Assembly: GCA_963839525.1 (NCBI GenBank)
Contig: CAWIVJ010000005.1
Location: forward strand, 496,001 to 560,000
Origin: CAWIVJ01 sp963839525
GTDB lineage: Bacteria > Cyanobacteriota > Vampirovibrionia > Gastranaerophilales > Gastranaerophilaceae
Direction of reading: 5' to 3'
Length of the DNA: 64,000 bases
Positions 62,147 through 64,000 of the stretch are shown piece after piece. Made by a program: the position numbers and the translations under genes. Under the pieces are notes generated by a model. That model saw only the letters and a program-made list of their open reading frames with translations. It searched no databases and had not been told where the DNA came from. Position 1 is the first letter of the stretch, and every line of letters begins with the position of its first letter.

Positions 62147-64000
62147 ATGCAATTTTTTGATTCTATTTCGAAAGTTAAAAAAAATTACAAAACATACGAT
62201 AAATGGGAACAACTCCGAGCATGATGATGTTGAAAAACGGCGTTATTTAGCCGCCAAGTTTGATTTGCCCCCTGATGAAATTGCATTAACAAAAGCAAAG
62301 GCTGAAGCTGTTTTTAGGGCTACGGATATTATGGACATGCGTTCTGAAGATAATTGTGCTGAAATGGAGCGAGCAACAGGAATTCTTACAGCTATAGCAA
62401 TGTTGCCAATGGGAATTATATCGGTCATTATATCAAAGAATATTGTAAAAGAAGCAAAGACGGATGGGATTAGAAAGGTCGCAATGACTAATGGAATAAT
62501 TTTGTTTTTGTCACTTTCCGCTAGCGCCGCTCTTGCAATTATGGCAGCAGCGGCACAAAAAGAAGCTTCCAGAATTGGAAGATTTCAAGCTAAGCAAAAG
62601 GAGTTAAAAAATCCAAATAATTTTATTATTTATACGGATACTCAAAAAAAAGAGGCGTTAGAGAAGGCAAAAAGTCTTCCGGATAAGGCTGATATCAAAA
62701 AAAATCTCAAAGAATCCTTGGCTGTTTTGAAACAGTTAAAAAAAGATAGACCTGAGTATAATAAAGCTATTAAGCAAAAAGAAGAGCAGCAAAAAAAAAT
62801 TGATAAAATTCTTAAAAAAAGTTTTTCAGAAGAGCAGTTAAAAAAGGGAGAATATGATAAAGAAATTATAGTGAATATTGTAAAAGATGTTAATATGAAT
62901 GCAGAAAAATATACGGAAAACATGGAAAATATGTTTGATGCTATTGGTTCTTTATCATTGTTTGTTAACATTCCTATTTACTTTGTGTTAAATAAAGTTT
63001 TACATAAATTTAAAGGCCTTCCCAAAACTACAAAAAATATTATGCCTTTAGTGACTTCTTTTGTTTTAACAATTCCAATGATTAATTGGGCAACTAAAGA
63101 AAAAAGAGAAGCTGCCAGAGTTGGAAGATATCAAGCAAGGAAAGAGATTTTAAATAATCCTGAGTTGATTATGATGTATACTCCCGAGCAATTAGAGCAA
63201 GCAAAAAATATTAAAGCTCCCAAGATTAATACATCTTTTTTGAATAAAATCAAAAAAAATATCGAGTTTTTTAAGACATATTTTGTTGACGCGAAGGAGT
63301 ATAAAGCTTACAAAAAAACAAATAAAGCCAGTGATGAAAAGTATTATGAAGCTTTGAAGCAAGTGAAGGTTACAGATGCACAAATAAGTGATGCAAAAAA
63401 ACTTCAAGAACGAACATTTATGGTCTTTGACAAGATAGACGAAATGTCGCAGCGATATTCTGAGGATACAGAAGCTGCAACTCAAGTCGTTGCTCAATGT
63501 TTAGCACCTATATTTACCACAATAGGCACTGTAGTTCCTTTGGTTTCTATATTGAAAATTAAAGATGGAAAATTCCCGTTAAGAGGTATTACTAAGAATA
63601 TATCAAAATTATTATTTGACAAAAATTCAGAAGTGAGAAGATTTGTCATGAACGCCTTTGCTGTCATAGACAACGATCCAGCACTAAAAAAGGCTTATTC
63701 GAAAATATTAATCGATAAAGGTGCTCAACTAAAATTAGCTAATCATCCTCAAATAGCGGAGCTTTTAAAGGAATTTTCAAAACAGAATAAAAATGTTATT
63801 TTGCAATTTAATCAGGCTGTAAAGAATAATGATACAAAAGAAATGCGAGAAATTATAAAAGCTTTCTTAAAGAAAAATGCTAGAAAAGATAAGGTTTCTC
63901 AGTGGTTAATGAATTTGATTAACGATATTGTTTCTTTAAGAGGGAAGCTTAAAGAGGATAAAATTAATGGACAAGTTAATGTTGTGAATGACAATAAATC
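62147..64000 (+). CDS. Unrecognised membrane protein with duplicated module, partial, frame break near start
   Basis: Translated by hand. From ATG 62147 (AGGAG 11 nt upstream) the frame reads MQFFDSISKVKKNYKTYDKW and stops at 62222. The next frame (+1) is open from there to the window end, starting EHDDVEKRRYLAAKFDLP, so one base is probably lost or gained near 62213-62221. Two modules follow, each a hydrophobic pair then a signature: KEASRIGRFQAKQKELKNP (about 62562) and REAARVGRYQARKEILNNP (about 63106), each ending in a YT dipeptide. A third hydrophobic stretch (APIFTTIGTVVPLVSILKI) comes later, then a long basic helical region. I do not recognise the family. Divergent from the glycine-zipper gene. 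Confidence 0.7.

Noticed and set aside
62243..63497. Minus-strand frames in the right-edge region
   Set aside because: Three separate hydrophobic frames mirror the codon pattern of the long plus-strand gene and lack start signals.
1..64000. tRNA, rRNA or CRISPR
   Set aside because: I looked for T-loop-like GGTTCGA sequences and for regularly spaced direct repeats; GGTTCGA at 55762 is inside mtnA, and the repeats found are dispersed, not arrayed.

Overview
The window is AT-rich bacterial chromosome and looks like a non-photosynthetic relative of cyanobacteria (Vampirovibrionia/'Melainabacteria', probably Gastranaerophilales). The strongest evidence is RNA polymerase: rpoC is split into rpoC1 (570 aa) and rpoC2 (1283 aa), and rpoC2 carries a cyanobacterial-type insertion of roughly 650 residues in the trigger loop. 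A full minCDE set, an LdpA-like iron-sulfur protein and an unaccompanied HydG radical-SAM enzyme fit a fermentative member of that group. No photosynthesis or Kai clock gene is present. I saw no rRNA, tRNA, CRISPR array or intact insertion sequence. The lineage assignment is inference from these marks.

Layout. 1-1585: 5' part of a GH35 beta-galactosidase (minus strand), running off the window. 1843-2085: a small helical protein. 2411-9763: peptidoglycan/division operon read murF-mraY-murD-ftsW-murG-folC. 9927-11183: a protein with a C-terminal J domain. 11603-13867: minC-minD-minE, with long acidic stretches in MinC and MinE. 13868-14354: a gene-free block full of palindromes. 14355-16985 (plus): a cysteine-rich 72-aa protein, short HPF, a decayed glycosyltransferase remnant, a secreted protein and class II aldolase. 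17067-28439 (minus): a protein of four tandem GntR-type winged helices, a CHASE2-adenylate cyclase, an RND efflux pair, clpC broken by a one-base frameshift, and prs. 28879-30270: hydG. 30448-37065 (plus): TetR regulator, TolC-like factor, HlyD-like adaptor, fused double ABC ATPase and two ABC-2 permeases, a complete drug-export operon with a clear promoter and operator. 37612-46615 (minus): rpoB-rpoC1-rpoC2. 46908-53549 (minus): MCE protein, a small ORF, ldpA, rfbABC, acpS and a phage tail-fibre-like protein. 53724-58337 (plus): ruvC, a membrane protein, mtnA and relA/spoT. Then ldcA (minus), dnaX (plus), a glycine-zipper protein (minus), and at the right edge a large unrecognised membrane protein built from two copies of one module, with a reading-frame break near its start.

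Most genes are housekeeping: cell wall and division, transcription, stringent response, replication, recombination. The accessory content is two efflux systems, the tandem-GntR protein, and several proteins I cannot assign. Intergenic regions carry several recurrent repeats: a GTGCAG/CTGCAC hairpin, a roughly 100-bp element ending TTCAGGATGACGT, and a heptamer-like repeat that supplies the last codons of murF, acpS and relA. Well-formed intrinsic terminators are common. The best candidates for undescribed biology are the tandem-GntR regulator, the duplicated-module membrane protein at the right edge, and the short ISFxG motif shared by two otherwise unrelated proteins.
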